Assembly: GCF_000473245.1 (NCBI RefSeq)
Contig: NC_022524.1
Location: forward strand, 2,256,501-2,320,500
Direction of reading: 5' to 3'
Origin: Bacillus infantis NRRL B-14911
GTDB taxonomy: Bacteria; Bacillota; Bacilli; Bacillales; Cytobacillaceae
Length of the DNA: 64,000 nucleotides
Numbering within the stretch: position 1 is the first letter of the stretch; each line of letters opens with the position of its first letter. This document shows positions 1-9,001 of the stretch, in pieces. Both the position numbers and the translations under genes were made by a program. The notes below the pieces were generated by a model. That model did no database searches, was not told where the DNA came from, and saw only the letters and a program-made list of their open reading frames with translations.

Positions 1-815
1 GCCTCGGAAAGATTCCGGTCAAAGTTTTTGTTGGCCACATTCTTAATAAGCGCCATCGCACCGGATACATGCGGGGCAGCCATGGAGGTGCCGCTCAAAG
101 TGGCATACTTCCCATTTAAATAGGTTGATTGTATTTCTTCCCCTGGTGCAACCAGGTCGATTTCATTATGTGAATTGGTAAATTGTGAAGAATTCCTGTC
201 CAAATCGATTGCACCTACACTGATCACTTCGTTATAGCAGCCCGGATAGGCGAACTCATCAGTTGATTCTTTTCCGTCTCCTTCATTACCCGCTGCACAT
301 ACAACAGAGATGTTGTTCCGTACGGCTTCCTTTATAACTTCATGAAGCTCAGGCATGTCATTCTGGCCGCCGAGCGACATGGAAATAATATCGGCTTTTT
401 GGTCGATAGCGTAGCGGATTCCTTCAATAATCCAGTCATACTGGCCGGAGCCGTTTCTATCAAGCACTTTGACAATGAGCAGCTTTGAACCTGGCGCAAC
501 GCCCGATATGCCGGGCTCTTTGCCTTCTGCTGCAATGGTCCCCGCAACATGGGTGCCATGGCCGTTATAGTCTTTATAAATATCCGGATTTCCGGAATCA
601 TCGCCAGTAAAATTCCTGCCGCCGATGATTTGATTCTTTAAATCAGGGTGGCTGATGTCGCAGCCTGTATCGAGTACAGCGATTGTAATGCCTTCTCCCC
701 TTGTTTCTTCCCAGATTTTTGGCGCCTGTATCAATCCGATGCCTTCCGGAATGCCTGATACCGCCTCTGATTGTTCAATTACCTGATACGGGATCACACG
801 TACACATTCTTTCAT
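1..815 (-). CDS. ispA: Intracellular subtilisin-like serine protease IspA (C-terminus cut by window edge)
   Basis: Cytoplasmic S8 family serine endopeptidase that degrades proteins during stationary phase and sporulation. The visible 271 residues begin at an ATG preceded by GGAGGG and have no signal peptide. The N-terminal LIPY-type motif typical of intracellular subtilisins appears here as VIPYQV (about residue 7). The catalytic triad is complete: Asp49 in VLDTGCD, His near 86 in NGHGTHVAGT, and Ser near 249 in SGTSMAAPH. B. subtilis IspA is about 319 residues, so roughly 50 C-terminal residues lie outside the window. A long shadow ORF runs in another frame of the same strand. The family assignment is firm; the in vivo substrate is not visible. 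Confidence 0.95.
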   Translation of the reverse strand, partial: MKECVRVIPYQVIEQSEAVSGIPEGIGLIQAPKIWEETRGEGITIAVLDTGCDISHPDLKNQIIGGRNFTGDDSGNPDIYKDYNGHGTHVAGTIAAEGKEPGISGVAPGSKLLIVKVLDRNGSGQYDWIIEGIRYAIDQKADIISMSLGGQNDMPELHEVIKEAVRNNISVVCAAGNEGDGKESTDEFAYPGCYNEVISVGAIDLDRNSSQFTNSHNEIDLVAPGEEIQSTYLNGKYATLSGTSMAAPHVSGAMALIKNVANKNFDRNLSE

Positions 816-866
816 TATTTTCCCTCCTTCAGAGTAATTCAGGATGCAGAAACAAGATGTATCTCC

Positions 867-872
867 ATTATA
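867..872 (-). promoter_or_regulatory. Extended -10 element upstream of ispA
   Basis: Minus strand reads TGGTATAAT, an extended -10 box about 50 bp upstream of the ispA ATG. The matching -35 is weak, which is usual for extended -10 promoters. Confidence 0.5.
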
Positions 873-960
873 CCAAAATCGAAGGAATATTCAGATAAGG
901 AGATAGGCTTGATTTTCTTTTTTAGAACCGAACAAAAAAGCGAACAAAGACCCAGAAGGC

Positions 961-2034
961 CTAATTCTGCTGCAATTTGTCCCTAATGTTACCAGCCATG
1001 ACGGATAAAGCATCCTTCATCCTTGATTCTTCCATCTGTTTCAGTATGCTTTCCCTGTGTTTACTTAAAAGGGCAATATACCCGGCTAAAGATGCGGCTG
1101 TCAGGTCTTCTTCCTGCAAGGTCAATGAATAGCCTTTTTCCTCAAAGCTTTTTGCATTCAGAATCTGATCGCCCCTGCTTTGTTTCCTGCTCAAAGGAAT
1201 GATAAGCATCGGAATACGGAGGGCAAGGAATTCAAAAATAGCATTAGAGCCTCCTCTGGTTACCATTAAATCTGTACAGGCAAGTACATCTGAAAGTTCA
1301 CTGTTCAGGAATTCAAATTGCCTGTATCCTGGCCGGCCTTCCAATGCAGGATCAAGATTTCCTTTTCCGCAAAGGTGCACGATTTGAAACTGGCCGCCGA
1401 TTTGTTCAATTTCCTGCCGCACTGCTTCGTTAATCTTCTTTGCCCCTAGGCTGCCACCCATAATGGCAAGAACCGGCCTGGTTCTGTCAAAACCGAGGAA
1501 TTCAAGCCCCTTCTCCTTGATGCCAGAAAGGATTTCCCTCCTGATTGGCGAGCCGATTGCCTGTGCTTTTCCATTTGGAAGGTACTGCAGAGTTTCTTCA
1601 AATGAAGTATAAATCTTTGAAGCAAACCTTTTTGAAATCCGGTTAGCCAGGCCCGGTGTTAGATCGCTTTCATGGATGAATACCGGAATTCCGAGGAGCT
1701 TTGCTGCCGCGATGACAGGTACGGATACAAAACCCCCTTTGGAAAAAACGAGGCCTGGCTTGAGCTGTTTAAGAATCCAGAGCGCTTCAGTACATCCTTT
1801 TGCCACTTTGAACATATCCTTTACATTTTCAAAGTCGGCGTACCTCCTTAGTTTCCCGCTTGAAATCGAATGATAGGGAATGGAAAGACCGCTGATAAGC
1901 TCTTTTTCAATGCCCTCTCTGCTGCCAATATAATGGATGTCTATATTTTCCCCCTCAAGTTCTTTAATCAAAGCCATATTGGGGGTAACATGGCCGGCTG
2001 AGCCCCCGCCCGTCAAAACAAGTGTCTTTTTCAT
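961..2034 (-). CDS. murG: MurG-type UDP-GlcNAc:lipid I N-acetylglucosaminyltransferase (Staphylococcus-like form)
   Basis: Membrane-associated GT28 glycosyltransferase that adds GlcNAc to lipid I to make the peptidoglycan precursor lipid II. It has 357 residues. The N-terminal glycine-rich loop reads LTGGGSAGHV, the central region has IHESDLTPGLANR, and the C-terminal nucleotide-sugar region has VTRGGSNAIFEFL and KQSRGDQ. The sequence resembles Staphylococcus MurG much more than the classical B. subtilis dcw-cluster MurG (which has TGGTGGH and HEQN motifs). It stands alone rather than between cell-wall genes, so it may be a second MurG or the only one relocated. The ATG follows AGGAAGG. A TATAAT at 2112-2117 lies upstream. 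Confidence 0.88.
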   Translation of the reverse strand: MKKTLVLTGGGSAGHVTPNMALIKELEGENIDIHYIGSREGIEKELISGLSIPYHSISSGKLRRYADFENVKDMFKVAKGCTEALWILKQLKPGLVFSKGGFVSVPVIAAAKLLGIPVFIHESDLTPGLANRISKRFASKIYTSFEETLQYLPNGKAQAIGSPIRREILSGIKEKGLEFLGFDRTRPVLAIMGGSLGAKKINEAVRQEIEQIGGQFQIVHLCGKGNLDPALEGRPGYRQFEFLNSELSDVLACTDLMVTRGGSNAIFEFLALRIPMLIIPLSRKQSRGDQILNAKSFEEKGYSLTLQEEDLTAASLAGYIALLSKHRESILKQMEESRMKDALSVMAGNIRDKLQQN

Positions 2035-2111
2035 AAAACCTTCCTGTCATGGCAGTTCAGGCAGGCAGACTCTCCTGCCTCCTTCACTGCGCCTATTTTT
2101 ATGCTGATTCC

Positions 2112-2117
2112 ATTATA
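2112..2117 (-). promoter_or_regulatory. Possible -10 box for murG
   Basis: Minus strand TATAAT about 80 bp upstream of the murG ATG, just past the exoA terminator. No convincing -35 was found. A GGCAGGA/TCTGCC hairpin lies in the leader. Confidence 0.35.
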
Positions 2118-2122
2118 TACAG

Positions 2123-2150
2123 AAAAAAAGCCCTTTATCATCTAAAGGGC
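2123..2150 (-). terminator. Intrinsic terminator of exoA
   Basis: Stem GCCCTTTA/TAAAGGGC overlapping the exoA stop codon, followed by a seven-T run on the minus strand. Confidence 0.85.
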
Positions 2151-2897
2151 CATTTCGAGCATGATCGGGCAGTGATCGCTGCCCATGATGTCACAATAAA
2201 TCTTAGAATCTAGTATATGCTCTTTCAGTTTATCAGATACTATAAAATAGTCGATGCGCCATCCGATGTTCCGCTCCCTGACCTTGGCCATATAGGACCA
2301 CCACGTATAAGCGCCTTCCTGCTCTGGATAAAGGTATCTGAAGGAGTCTACAAATCCTTCTGACAGAAGAGATGTCATTTTTCCGCGCTCTTCATCCGTA
2401 AATCCGGAGTTTCCTCTGTTAGACCTGGCATTTTTAAGGTCTATGTCAAGATGGGCGACGTTCAGGTCCCCGCAGAGTATGACTGGCTTCTTTTGTTCAA
2501 GCTCAAGGATATATTCCCGAATCTCATCCTCCCATTCCAGCCGGTAAGGAAGCCTTGCCAGGTCCCTCTTAGAGTTAGGTGTATACACATTCAGAAGGTA
2601 AAAATTTTCAAACTCAAGAGTCAGGCTCCGTCCTTCTGGTTCTGTTTCTCTTCCGGCTATCCCATAGGATACATAGAGGGGCTTTTCCTTTGTAAAAACG
2701 GCGGTCCCGGAATAGCCTTTTTTCTCGGCATAGTTCCAGTACTGGTGATAGCCATCCAGATTGAGTTCAATCTGTCCCTCCTGAAGTTTTGATTCCTGAA
2801 TGCAGAATATATCTGCATTTTCTTCCATGAAAAAATCCAGGAAGCCTTTTTTGACGCAGGCCCGGATTCCGTTAACATTCCAAGATACTAATTTCAT
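2142..2897 (-). CDS. exoA: Exodeoxyribonuclease III / AP endonuclease ExoA
   Basis: Mg-dependent Xth-family nuclease that cleaves 5' to abasic sites and has 3' phosphodiesterase and exonuclease activity in base excision repair. At 251 residues it is the same length as B. subtilis ExoA. Motifs in order: SWNVNGIRA (N-terminus, metal/active-site Asn), IQESK (metal-binding Glu), GDLNVAH (catalytic Asp and Asn), NIGWRIDYF, and the terminal GSDHCPI with the catalytic Asp-His pair. It follows mug with only 23 bp between stop and start and no terminator, so the two repair genes probably form an operon. Confidence 0.96.
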   Translation of the reverse strand: MKLVSWNVNGIRACVKKGFLDFFMEENADIFCIQESKLQEGQIELNLDGYHQYWNYAEKKGYSGTAVFTKEKPLYVSYGIAGRETEPEGRSLTLEFENFYLLNVYTPNSKRDLARLPYRLEWEDEIREYILELEQKKPVILCGDLNVAHLDIDLKNARSNRGNSGFTDEERGKMTSLLSEGFVDSFRYLYPEQEGAYTWWSYMAKVRERNIGWRIDYFIVSDKLKEHILDSKIYCDIMGSDHCPIMLEMAL

Positions 2898-2920
2898 TCT
2901 ATATTCCCCCGTATTTTCCT

Positions 2921-3460
2921 TTAGCTGTCCTCTCCATGCCGGGAGGGTGCCTGTTCATACACGATGGCAGGCAATTCTTTATATATATCAATTACTTCGT
3001 CCATTTTCATCCGCACCAGTCCGCTGGAAGAAGGAGCTGCAAATTCAATAACCCCTGGAACAATAGAAATGTCCTGGCGTCCCCATGGTGCTTTTTTGCT
3101 GCCGCTGTACTCCAGGTAAACCCCTTTGCCGACAAAACAGACTGCCTTTGGCTTCAGCTCCGTAATGAGTGAGATGAGCCTTTCTCTGCCTTCTTTATAT
3201 TCTTCCCTGGTTATTTCGTCTGCTGCTTTGGTCGGCCTCGGGACGATATTGGTCAGCCCTATATTCAAATCCAGCAGCAGGCTGTCTTCTTGAGGGAGAA
3301 ATTTTTTAGGAGTGATGCCCGCTTCATAAAGGATTTTCCAAAACCGGTTATTCGGATTGGCGAAATGATGTCCGGTCTCAGCTGACCGGATGCTGGGGTT
3401 GAAGCCGACAAAGATGATATCCAAGCCTGGCTTGAGATGGTCTTTTATTGGTTTTAGCAT
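2921..3460 (-). CDS. mug: G/U mismatch-specific uracil-DNA glycosylase (Mug/TDG family)
   Basis: Removes uracil or thymine opposite guanine, leaving an abasic site for ExoA. It has 179 residues. The active-site segment reads VGFNPSIRSAETGHHFA (about residues 18-34), corresponding to GINPG..S in E. coli Mug, with the Asn retained. NPNNRFW follows, and the C-terminal part has a hydrophobic FVGKG strand. ATG follows AAAGGAG. It sits immediately upstream of exoA on the same strand, so glycosylase and AP endonuclease are likely co-transcribed. This pairing supports the functional call. Confidence 0.9.
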   Translation of the reverse strand: MLKPIKDHLKPGLDIIFVGFNPSIRSAETGHHFANPNNRFWKILYEAGITPKKFLPQEDSLLLDLNIGLTNIVPRPTKAADEITREEYKEGRERLISLITELKPKAVCFVGKGVYLEYSGSKKAPWGRQDISIVPGVIEFAAPSSSGLVRMKMDEVIDIYKELPAIVYEQAPSRHGEDS

Positions 3461-3528
3461 ACCTGCTCCTTTCTTTGAACAAAATCGGCCTGGTCATATT
3501 CCAGCCTGAAGAAAAGCTTTGTGAAAGT

Positions 3529-3553
3529 AAAAAAGAGCCAGAGGCTCTTTTTT
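3529..3553 (-). terminator. Intrinsic terminator of ppiB
   Basis: Stem AAAAGAGCC/GGCTCTTTT with a 3-nt loop just past the ppiB stop, ending in T residues on the minus strand. Confidence 0.85.
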
Positions 3554-3558
3554 ACTGA

Positions 3559-3996
3559 TTAGGCGTCGTATATTTCAACTTTTTCCATAACATCGCCGTT
3601 TTTCATCGCTTTAGCAGCTTCAAGGCCAGATGTTACTTTACCAAAAACAGTATGGACTCCGTTCAGGTGAGGCTGAGGGTCATGTACAATAAAGAACTGG
3701 CTTCCGCCTGTATTTTTGCCTGCATGTGCCATTGATAGAGACCCTGATTCATGCTTATGAGGGTTGCCTTCTGTTTCACAATTGATTGTGTAGCCAGGTC
3801 CGCCAGTCCCAGTTCCATTCGGGCAGCCGCCTTGGCTCACGAATCCAGGAATCACGCGGTGGAAGTTCAAGCCGTTATAGAAGCCTTCGTTTGCAAGCTT
3901 TTCAAAGTTAGCAACTGTGCCCGGAGCCTCATTAGGGTATAATTCAAACTCGATCTTCTCGCCGTCTTTCATTTGTATGTATCCTTTTTTCGCCAT
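3559..3996 (-). CDS. ppiB: Cyclophilin-type peptidyl-prolyl cis-trans isomerase PpiB
   Basis: Cytoplasmic cyclophilin that accelerates proline isomerisation during protein folding. It has 145 residues. Core motifs are [13 protein letters not shown] (catalytic Arg), [23 protein letters not shown] and [12 protein letters not shown]. An ATG three codons further upstream touches the Shine-Dalgarno AAGGAG, so the ATG nine bases downstream of it (MAKKGYI) is the real start. The roughly 90-nt leader can fold into several short hairpins (see findings). Confidence 0.95.
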   Translation of the reverse strand: MAKKGYIQMKDGEKIEFELYPNEAPGTVANFEKLANEGFYNGLNFHRVIPGFVSQGGCPNGTGTGGPGYTINCETEGNPHKHESGSLSMAHAGKNTGGSQFFIVHDPQPHLNGVHTVFGKVTSGLEAAKAMKNGDVMEKVEIYDA

Positions 3997-4011
3997 TGAA
4001 ATCATCTCCTT

Positions 4012-4085
4012 GGGTTGATGGCCAGCTGTATCCTGACTGGGTTCAGTACCGGCTGATGTTCCGGGGAACCAGCTTTGATTAACAG
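4012..4085 (-). other. Candidate structured leader upstream of ppiB
   Basis: On the minus strand the leader contains GTTCC/GGAAC, ACTG/CAGT and GCCGG/CTGGC pairings within about 75 nt just before the ppiB ribosome site. I do not recognise a known riboswitch class in it. Confidence 0.25.
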
Positions 4086-4195
4086 CATCGCCAAGATTTA
4101 AAAATCATTGATTATCATATCATTTTTTGCGGAGGAAATAAAATAACTTGGCTTTTTTTCCCCTTTTGATTTTCCATAAAGCATATGTTAAGCTT

Positions 4196-4260
4196 AAAAA
4201 GCCCTTTCCGGACATTCGCTTGTTGCGGGACACTTAACCACTGTACGGACGGAAAGGGCT
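4196..4260 (-). terminator. Terminator downstream of hemAT
   Basis: Stem AGCCCTTTCCG/CGGAAAGGGCT with a roughly 39-nt loop and a T run on the minus strand. Between it and the hemAT stop is a second GC-rich hairpin (4261-4282, GGCGGCTGC/GCGGCCGCC, TTTT loop) whose T tract faces the plus strand. Confidence 0.65.
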
Positions 4261-4293
4261 GGCGGCTGCTTTTGCGGCCGCCATTTTTCTTTC

Positions 4294-5598
4294 CTATAAA
4301 GTCAAAGTCAGTCCGGAAAGCATATCAGATGATGCAGCAACCTGGCCTGAAGCTTCTCCTATGTCAATAAATACTAAATTCAAATCCTCCATTTCCTTCA
4401 CGATGGCCAGATTCTTTTCTTTTACCTGCCGCATTGACTCAAGGATTAGAGAGAAGTATTCATTAACTGCCTTGGACTGAACAGAGCTGGAATTGATATT
4501 TACGCCAGCCTCTTCGATGGATTGAGCCATGATGCCTGAACGGGTTTCCATTTCACCGATTAATCCTGAAACTTCTGAAACAGCATTTTTTGTATTCTCC
4601 GCCAGCTTTCTCACCTCATCAGCCACTACCGCAAAACCTTTTCCATGTTCACCTGCCCTGGCAGCTTCTATTGCTGCATTGAGAGCCAGAAGGTTCGTCT
4701 GATCGGCAATAGAAGTGACAATCGCAGCAATCTGCTCGATTTGTTTCGAACTGTCAATCAGCTGTTCCATGTTCTGGCTGATGCTGGCAATTTTGCCCTC
4801 GGCCTGAACTAAAGTCCTGCCAAGACCGATAAGCCTATTCATTCCTTCTTCCGATTTCTCCTCTGCAACAACAGCTATATCGGAGCCAGACTTTGTATCA
4901 GCCCTAATATCCTCTGTTCTTTCGGCTGCCTTCTGGATCGCGGCGCTTGTCTGTTCGCTGATGGCCGCCAGCTCTCCAGCTGCTTCTGTAACCTGATGCT
5001 TCAGCTGCTCTTTATAGCTTTCAGACTCTTTCCTGATGCGGCTTATTTCCTGTTCATAAGCTTCAAGCACTATCTGCTGCTCAAGGCTGATGATCTTTGA
5101 AACAGCCAGCATCGCCCCGGTGCACGGGCCCTTCTCTGAGATTGTATCTATGATCATGCTGCATAAGGACAAATAAAGATCCTGAAAAGCACACATATAC
5201 CATTTTGGCTGCAGGCCGATTTTTACATGGACATGAGCAATGACAGAACGCTGCTGAATGAATTCTGTATCTATTTTTCCGCTGAACATCTCATAAATGT
5301 GGGCGCTCAAAGTATTTTTCAGCCTCTCAACTGAACTGTTATCGTTGATAATTTTCGTCAGTGTTTTTTCATTTTCTAAATTCTTATAGAATTGTTCTAT
5401 GATAGCAGGGAGATTTCCTTTCACATAGGGCTGCAGGGAAAGTATATAGTTCAGGTCACTGTCCTGAAGGCCAATCATATCAATTTGCCTTAATACCTCT
5501 TCACTAAGAGACTGATCGATTCCAATATTCCCGTTATCATTAAGTTTGAAAGAATGCTCTTGCCTGTTTCTGCTTTTTTTAAATAAAGTGATTTCCAT
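4294..5598 (-). CDS. hemAT: Heme-based aerotaxis transducer HemAT
   Basis: Soluble globin-coupled chemoreceptor that binds O2 through heme and signals to CheA for aerotaxis. It has 434 residues with no membrane segments. The N-terminal globin sensor spans about residues 1-180, with proximal His124 in [10 protein letters not shown] and the distal-side Tyr71 in QFYKNL, matching B. subtilis HemAT. The C-terminal methyl-accepting domain has the conserved hairpin [21 protein letters not shown] and [25 protein letters not shown] follows AGGAGAA. It is a single-gene unit flanked by its own terminator. B. subtilis HemAT is 432 residues, so it is full length. Confidence 0.95.
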   Translation of the reverse strand: MEITLFKKSRNRQEHSFKLNDNGNIGIDQSLSEEVLRQIDMIGLQDSDLNYILSLQPYVKGNLPAIIEQFYKNLENEKTLTKIINDNSSVERLKNTLSAHIYEMFSGKIDTEFIQQRSVIAHVHVKIGLQPKWYMCAFQDLYLSLCSMIIDTISEKGPCTGAMLAVSKIISLEQQIVLEAYEQEISRIRKESESYKEQLKHQVTEAAGELAAISEQTSAAIQKAAERTEDIRADTKSGSDIAVVAEEKSEEGMNRLIGLGRTLVQAEGKIASISQNMEQLIDSSKQIEQIAAIVTSIADQTNLLALNAAIEAARAGEHGKGFAVVADEVRKLAENTKNAVSEVSGLIGEMETRSGIMAQSIEEAGVNINSSSVQSKAVNEYFSLILESMRQVKEKNLAIVKEMEDLNLVFIDIGEASGQVAASSDMLSGLTLTL

Positions 5599-5756
5599 GC
5601 CGATTCTCCTATCGGAATATTTTTACATACCTTTGTATTTTAGTTTAAAAGATTCTGCGAAGGCTCACAATCTATTCATGGATAAAGTAGTAGGTATAAA
5701 TACCTATAAAGGAATGATTTTTAGACAAAAAGTTGAGAATAGAAGCCTTCAAATAA

Positions 5757-5793
5757 ATAAAAAAAGGAATCTGCTTCATCAGCGGATTCCTTT
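5757..5793 (-). terminator. Terminator of the HD-domain gene
   Basis: Stem AAAGGAATC/GATTCCTTT overlapping the stop codon, followed by a long T-rich run on the minus strand. Confidence 0.85.
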
Positions 5794-6319
5794 ATTCAGC
5801 TTCCAGAAGATTATCGATCTTCTTATCAAGCCTTCTAAGGCTTTCAAGGGCCCTTTCTTCATCAACTTTTCTGTAATGGTGGGCGCCGCCAGGTTCTTCA
5901 TCAAATTCGTCGGCCAATTTTACAATTGTTTGAAGAGGCGTGCGGATGACTTCCCCCCCAGGAAGAAAGGAATCTGTATGAAAAAGAATAGCAAGAGCTA
6001 TTTCTTTTGCTTTAACAGGATTTTCACCCAGCCTGATCAAAAGTTTATGTGCCCTTTCTGCACCTTTTATCGCATGTATATCATTCTTTTTGTAGAGATC
6101 ATAATCCCACTTTCCATTTTTATACCAAGTGTAATGCCCCATATCATGCAGGAGCCCTGCTTTAGCAGCCATGTCAGGATCAGCGCCTCTTTCAGCCGCA
6201 AGCTTAAAACTGTGATTGGAAACCGCAACTGCATGGGCCACCCCGGATCGTGTCAAATACTTTTGGGCGATTCTGTGTTTGAAAATCTGTTCTAAAGTGA
6301 CATCTCTCAATAAAACCAT
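5792..6319 (-). CDS. HD-domain phosphohydrolase
   Basis: 175-residue cytoplasmic protein of the HD superfamily (metal-dependent phosphohydrolases, often acting on nucleotides). The metal-binding set is visible: His in HAVAVSNHS (about 29-37), the HD dyad in GLLHDMGH (about 55-62) and a distal HTD..AD region (LFHTDSF, KLADEFDEE). The substrate cannot be read from sequence. The annotated ATG abuts its Shine-Dalgarno (AAAAGGA with zero spacing). A TTG three codons downstream (position 6310) has the usual 9-nt spacing and may be the true start. It ends in a clear terminator. Confidence 0.75.
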   Translation of the reverse strand: MVLLRDVTLEQIFKHRIAQKYLTRSGVAHAVAVSNHSFKLAAERGADPDMAAKAGLLHDMGHYTWYKNGKWDYDLYKKNDIHAIKGAERAHKLLIRLGENPVKAKEIALAILFHTDSFLPGGEVIRTPLQTIVKLADEFDEEPGGAHHYRKVDEERALESLRRLDKKIDNLLEAE

Positions 6320-6430
6320 TCCTTTTAATTATTTCTATGAGGTACTTGCCTGAGATCGGCAAAGGGACTACCTGAAGAAGTTCTAATTATTTTTTCCAGA
6401 TTCAAGCAGTTCAAAACATTTAGTTGTCTT

Positions 6431-6628
6431 TTAAAATTTTCGGGCATTTATGGATTTCTGTTTCTTCATCACTTCATATGATTTTTCAATAATATCAGCA
6501 AGCACGTCTGCTTTGTATATTCGGCCAATCTTAGTGTTTTCCTGATAATATTCTACAATTTCATCCAGCTTCTGCAGCGTTTCTTTCTGCAGCCGGACAT
6601 TTAATTGTGTTCTTTGTTCATTCTGCAA
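6431..6628 (-). CDS. Small ribbon-helix-helix-like protein
   Basis: 65 residues from a TTG start with AGGAGG eight bases upstream. Two upstream in-frame codons, including a GTG, overlap the ribosome site and cannot be the start. The segment RTQLNVRLQKETLQKLDEIV followed by two more predicted helices looks like the beta-strand/helix-helix fold of CopG-type DNA-binding proteins. The function is unknown. It could be an autoregulator or a stress-associated protein; no partner toxin gene is adjacent. Confidence 0.65.
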   Translation of the reverse strand: MQNEQRTQLNVRLQKETLQKLDEIVEYYQENTKIGRIYKADVLADIIEKSYEVMKKQKSINARKF

Positions 6629-6768
6629 TGATAGCACCTCCTATTTATAGGATAACATACAGATATCAAATAGCTACTCATTTGCTAGCAGTTTGATATA
6701 CCCCCTGCTGCGCAAGAGTTTCGGAGATTGTCGAATAAGATCATGTGATATAAAAATTTGCCGAACAG

Positions 6769-6801
6769 AAAAAGGAAAACATTCGATGATGTTTTCCTTT
6801 T
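6769..6801 (-). terminator. Terminator of the class A PBP gene
   Basis: Stem AAAAGGAAAACA/TGTTTTCCTTTT 38 bp past the stop codon, continuing into T residues on the minus strand. Confidence 0.8.
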
Positions 6802-6838
6802 AGATCAACATATTGATTATATTAGTGATAGAACACAG

Positions 6839-8908
6839 CTAACTTCCAATTTTGTCCCAAATCTCATTTAGTTTTTCTTCTGTTTTATCGAGCAGCTCCC
6901 GTGCATCCTGCCATTTTTCTTTCCATTCCGGCAAATCTTCCTTCAATCGCTTGCTGAATTCCTCAGCCCGCTCCTGAAGATCGATATCAGGTTCAGCTTC
7001 TTCTGCGAGCTGATCATTAACTGACTCTGTTCCAAAATCTTTCTGTTCTGTATAAGGCAGCACCTGCTCCATGATGCTTTTGAAAATAGGCACTACAGTT
7101 TCAGAGCTGCTTGTTGATAAATAATGCTCCCTGTCTGTTTTATCATAGCCTAGCCATACAGCACCTACCAATGAAGGTGTATAGCCTACAAACCATTGAT
7201 CCTTCGTGCCGTCGATATCATTGTAAGGCAGCTGTGTGGAGCCGGTTTTTCCCGCTATCTGTACTTCCGGAATCCTGGTCCTTTGGCCGGTTCCGCTTTC
7301 GACAACATTAAGGAGCATGGATGTCATCTCCCTTGCCGCTGCCTTGGAAGTGACTTTGACCGTTTTTTTCTTTCTTTCAGCAATAACATTCCCTGTCGGT
7401 CCGACTATCTTGGTAATAAAGTGGGCATCATGCCTTTTTCCTTCGTTAGGAAAAGCGGCATATGCTTGTGCGAGCTGCAGCGGCGAAATTCCTTTTCTCA
7501 TTCCGCCAAGAGCGATGCCAAGCGCTCTGTCTTCCTTCTCAGTCGGGATTCCAAAGCGCTTTAAAGAATCCATGCCTTTATCAATCCCGATTTCATTGAG
7601 CAGCCAGACAGCAGGAATGTTAAGCGATTCTTCAACTGCTTTATACATCGGCACCTCGCCGGCATACGTCCGCGAGAAATTTTCCGGCTTATAATTCCCG
7701 AATGTCATCGGCTCATCCTTCAGGATAGATGAAGCATCATAGCCTTCTTCTATAGCAGGTGTATATACTGAGAGCGGTTTTAAGGTGGACCCTGGCTGAG
7801 CCTTTATATGTGTCCCTCTGTTAAAGCCTCTGAATACATGCTCACCCCGGCCTCCAACAATGGCACGGACACCGCCGGTCGACGGATCTAATAGGACTGA
7901 GCCGCTCTGCACCAGCTGTCCTCCTCTGCCTGCAGGGAAAAGGGAATCTCTGTCATATACCTTTTCAAGGCCGGATTGTATATTTTGATCCAGTTCTGTA
8001 TAAATGGTATAGCCTCTTGTAAATATCTCCTCCTGGGTAAGGCCATACTTGCTTGTTGCCTCATCAAGGACTGCATCTACATAATAGGGATACTTTCTTG
8101 CTTCTGTGTTTGAACTTCCATCTTCCAGGACAATTTTCTCCGCGATAGCCTTTTCATATTCATCCTTTGAGATGTATCCAAGTTCCTGCATTTTTCCAAG
8201 CACCGTGTCACGCCTGCTTATGCTCCTGTCATAATGCTGGTAAGGATCTAATGCTGATGGAGACTGCAGCAGTCCCGCAAGCAGCGCTGCTTCGCTGATG
8301 GTGACTCCGCTTATCGGTTTATTGAAATAGGTTCTTGCGGCCCTGTCAATGCCCCATGCCCCGCTGCCAAAATAAACCTGGTTCAGGTACATCAGCAGGA
8401 TATCTTCTTTTTTGTAATTCTTTTCTATTTCGACCGCCAGGAAAATCTCCTCAGCTTTTCTTCTGTATGTTTGTTCCGGCGACAGCAATGCATTTTTGGC
8501 GAGCTGCTGTGTGATGGTGCTGCCGCCGCCAGTGATCCTCCCTGCAAACAAATTACTGAAAAAGGCCCTTGCAATCCCTTTTATATCAAAGCCATTATGC
8601 TTGTAAAAACGCTCGTCCTCAATACTGACGACAGCTTCCTTCATATGGTCAGGCAACTCTTCTATTTTTGCTCCCCCGGTCCTGTTGGCGGCAAGCTTTC
8701 CGGCCTCATCTCCGTCTTTATCATAAAGGACGGTCGACTGCTTCAGGCCATCCTTCAAGGATTGGACATTGGCCGTGGCTGCAAGGTAGGCAAAAAACAA
8801 AATGGCGAGCAGCAGGGCCGTCAGGGCGGCAAGCAGCAGGATCTGTGTGATATGCTTTCTCTTCCAAAAGCGTTTGATATATTCCCAGACCTGTTTGAGT
8901 CTTTCCAT
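6839..8908 (-). CDS. pbpF: Class A penicillin-binding protein (PbpF/PBP2c-like)
   Basis: Bifunctional peptidoglycan glycosyltransferase/transpeptidase anchored in the membrane. It has 689 residues: a basic N-terminus, one membrane helix (about 21-44), then the GT51 domain with SIEDERFYKHNG (catalytic Glu near 97) and GGGSTITQQLAKN. The transpeptidase domain has SxxK in QPGSTLKPL, SxN in ESLNIPA and KTG in AGKTGSTQ. The segment around ALGIALGGMRKGISPLQLA resembles B. subtilis PbpF more than PbpG. It lacks the fibronectin-like C-terminal extension of PbpF and instead ends in a charged, coiled-coil-like tail. PbpF has a role in spore wall synthesis in B. subtilis; that role here is inference. 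Confidence 0.88.
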   Translation of the reverse strand: MERLKQVWEYIKRFWKRKHITQILLLAALTALLLAILFFAYLAATANVQSLKDGLKQSTVLYDKDGDEAGKLAANRTGGAKIEELPDHMKEAVVSIEDERFYKHNGFDIKGIARAFFSNLFAGRITGGGSTITQQLAKNALLSPEQTYRRKAEEIFLAVEIEKNYKKEDILLMYLNQVYFGSGAWGIDRAARTYFNKPISGVTISEAALLAGLLQSPSALDPYQHYDRSISRRDTVLGKMQELGYISKDEYEKAIAEKIVLEDGSSNTEARKYPYYVDAVLDEATSKYGLTQEEIFTRGYTIYTELDQNIQSGLEKVYDRDSLFPAGRGGQLVQSGSVLLDPSTGGVRAIVGGRGEHVFRGFNRGTHIKAQPGSTLKPLSVYTPAIEEGYDASSILKDEPMTFGNYKPENFSRTYAGEVPMYKAVEESLNIPAVWLLNEIGIDKGMDSLKRFGIPTEKEDRALGIALGGMRKGISPLQLAQAYAAFPNEGKRHDAHFITKIVGPTGNVIAERKKKTVKVTSKAAAREMTSMLLNVVESGTGQRTRIPEVQIAGKTGSTQLPYNDIDGTKDQWFVGYTPSLVGAVWLGYDKTDREHYLSTSSSETVVPIFKSIMEQVLPYTEQKDFGTESVNDQLAEEAEPDIDLQERAEEFSKRLKEDLPEWKEKWQDARELLDKTEEKLNEIWDKIGS

Positions 8909-8963
8909 TTTAACTTTCTCCTTAAAAAATCATATTCGATATTCTATTTTAACCAACTTATAC

Positions 8964-9000
8964 AGAAAAAAGGAAGGAAAATGAAATTTTCCTTCCTTCT
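8964..9000 (-). terminator. Terminator of the PAS-STAS gene
   Basis: Stem AGAAGGAAGGAAAAT/ATTTTCCTTCCTTTTTTCT on the minus strand, immediately past the stop codon. Confidence 0.85.
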
Positions 9001-9001
9001 G

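Noticed and set aside
6431-6628. Toxin-antitoxin pair
   Set aside because: The RHH-like protein resembles antitoxins, but no adjacent short gene could be a toxin.
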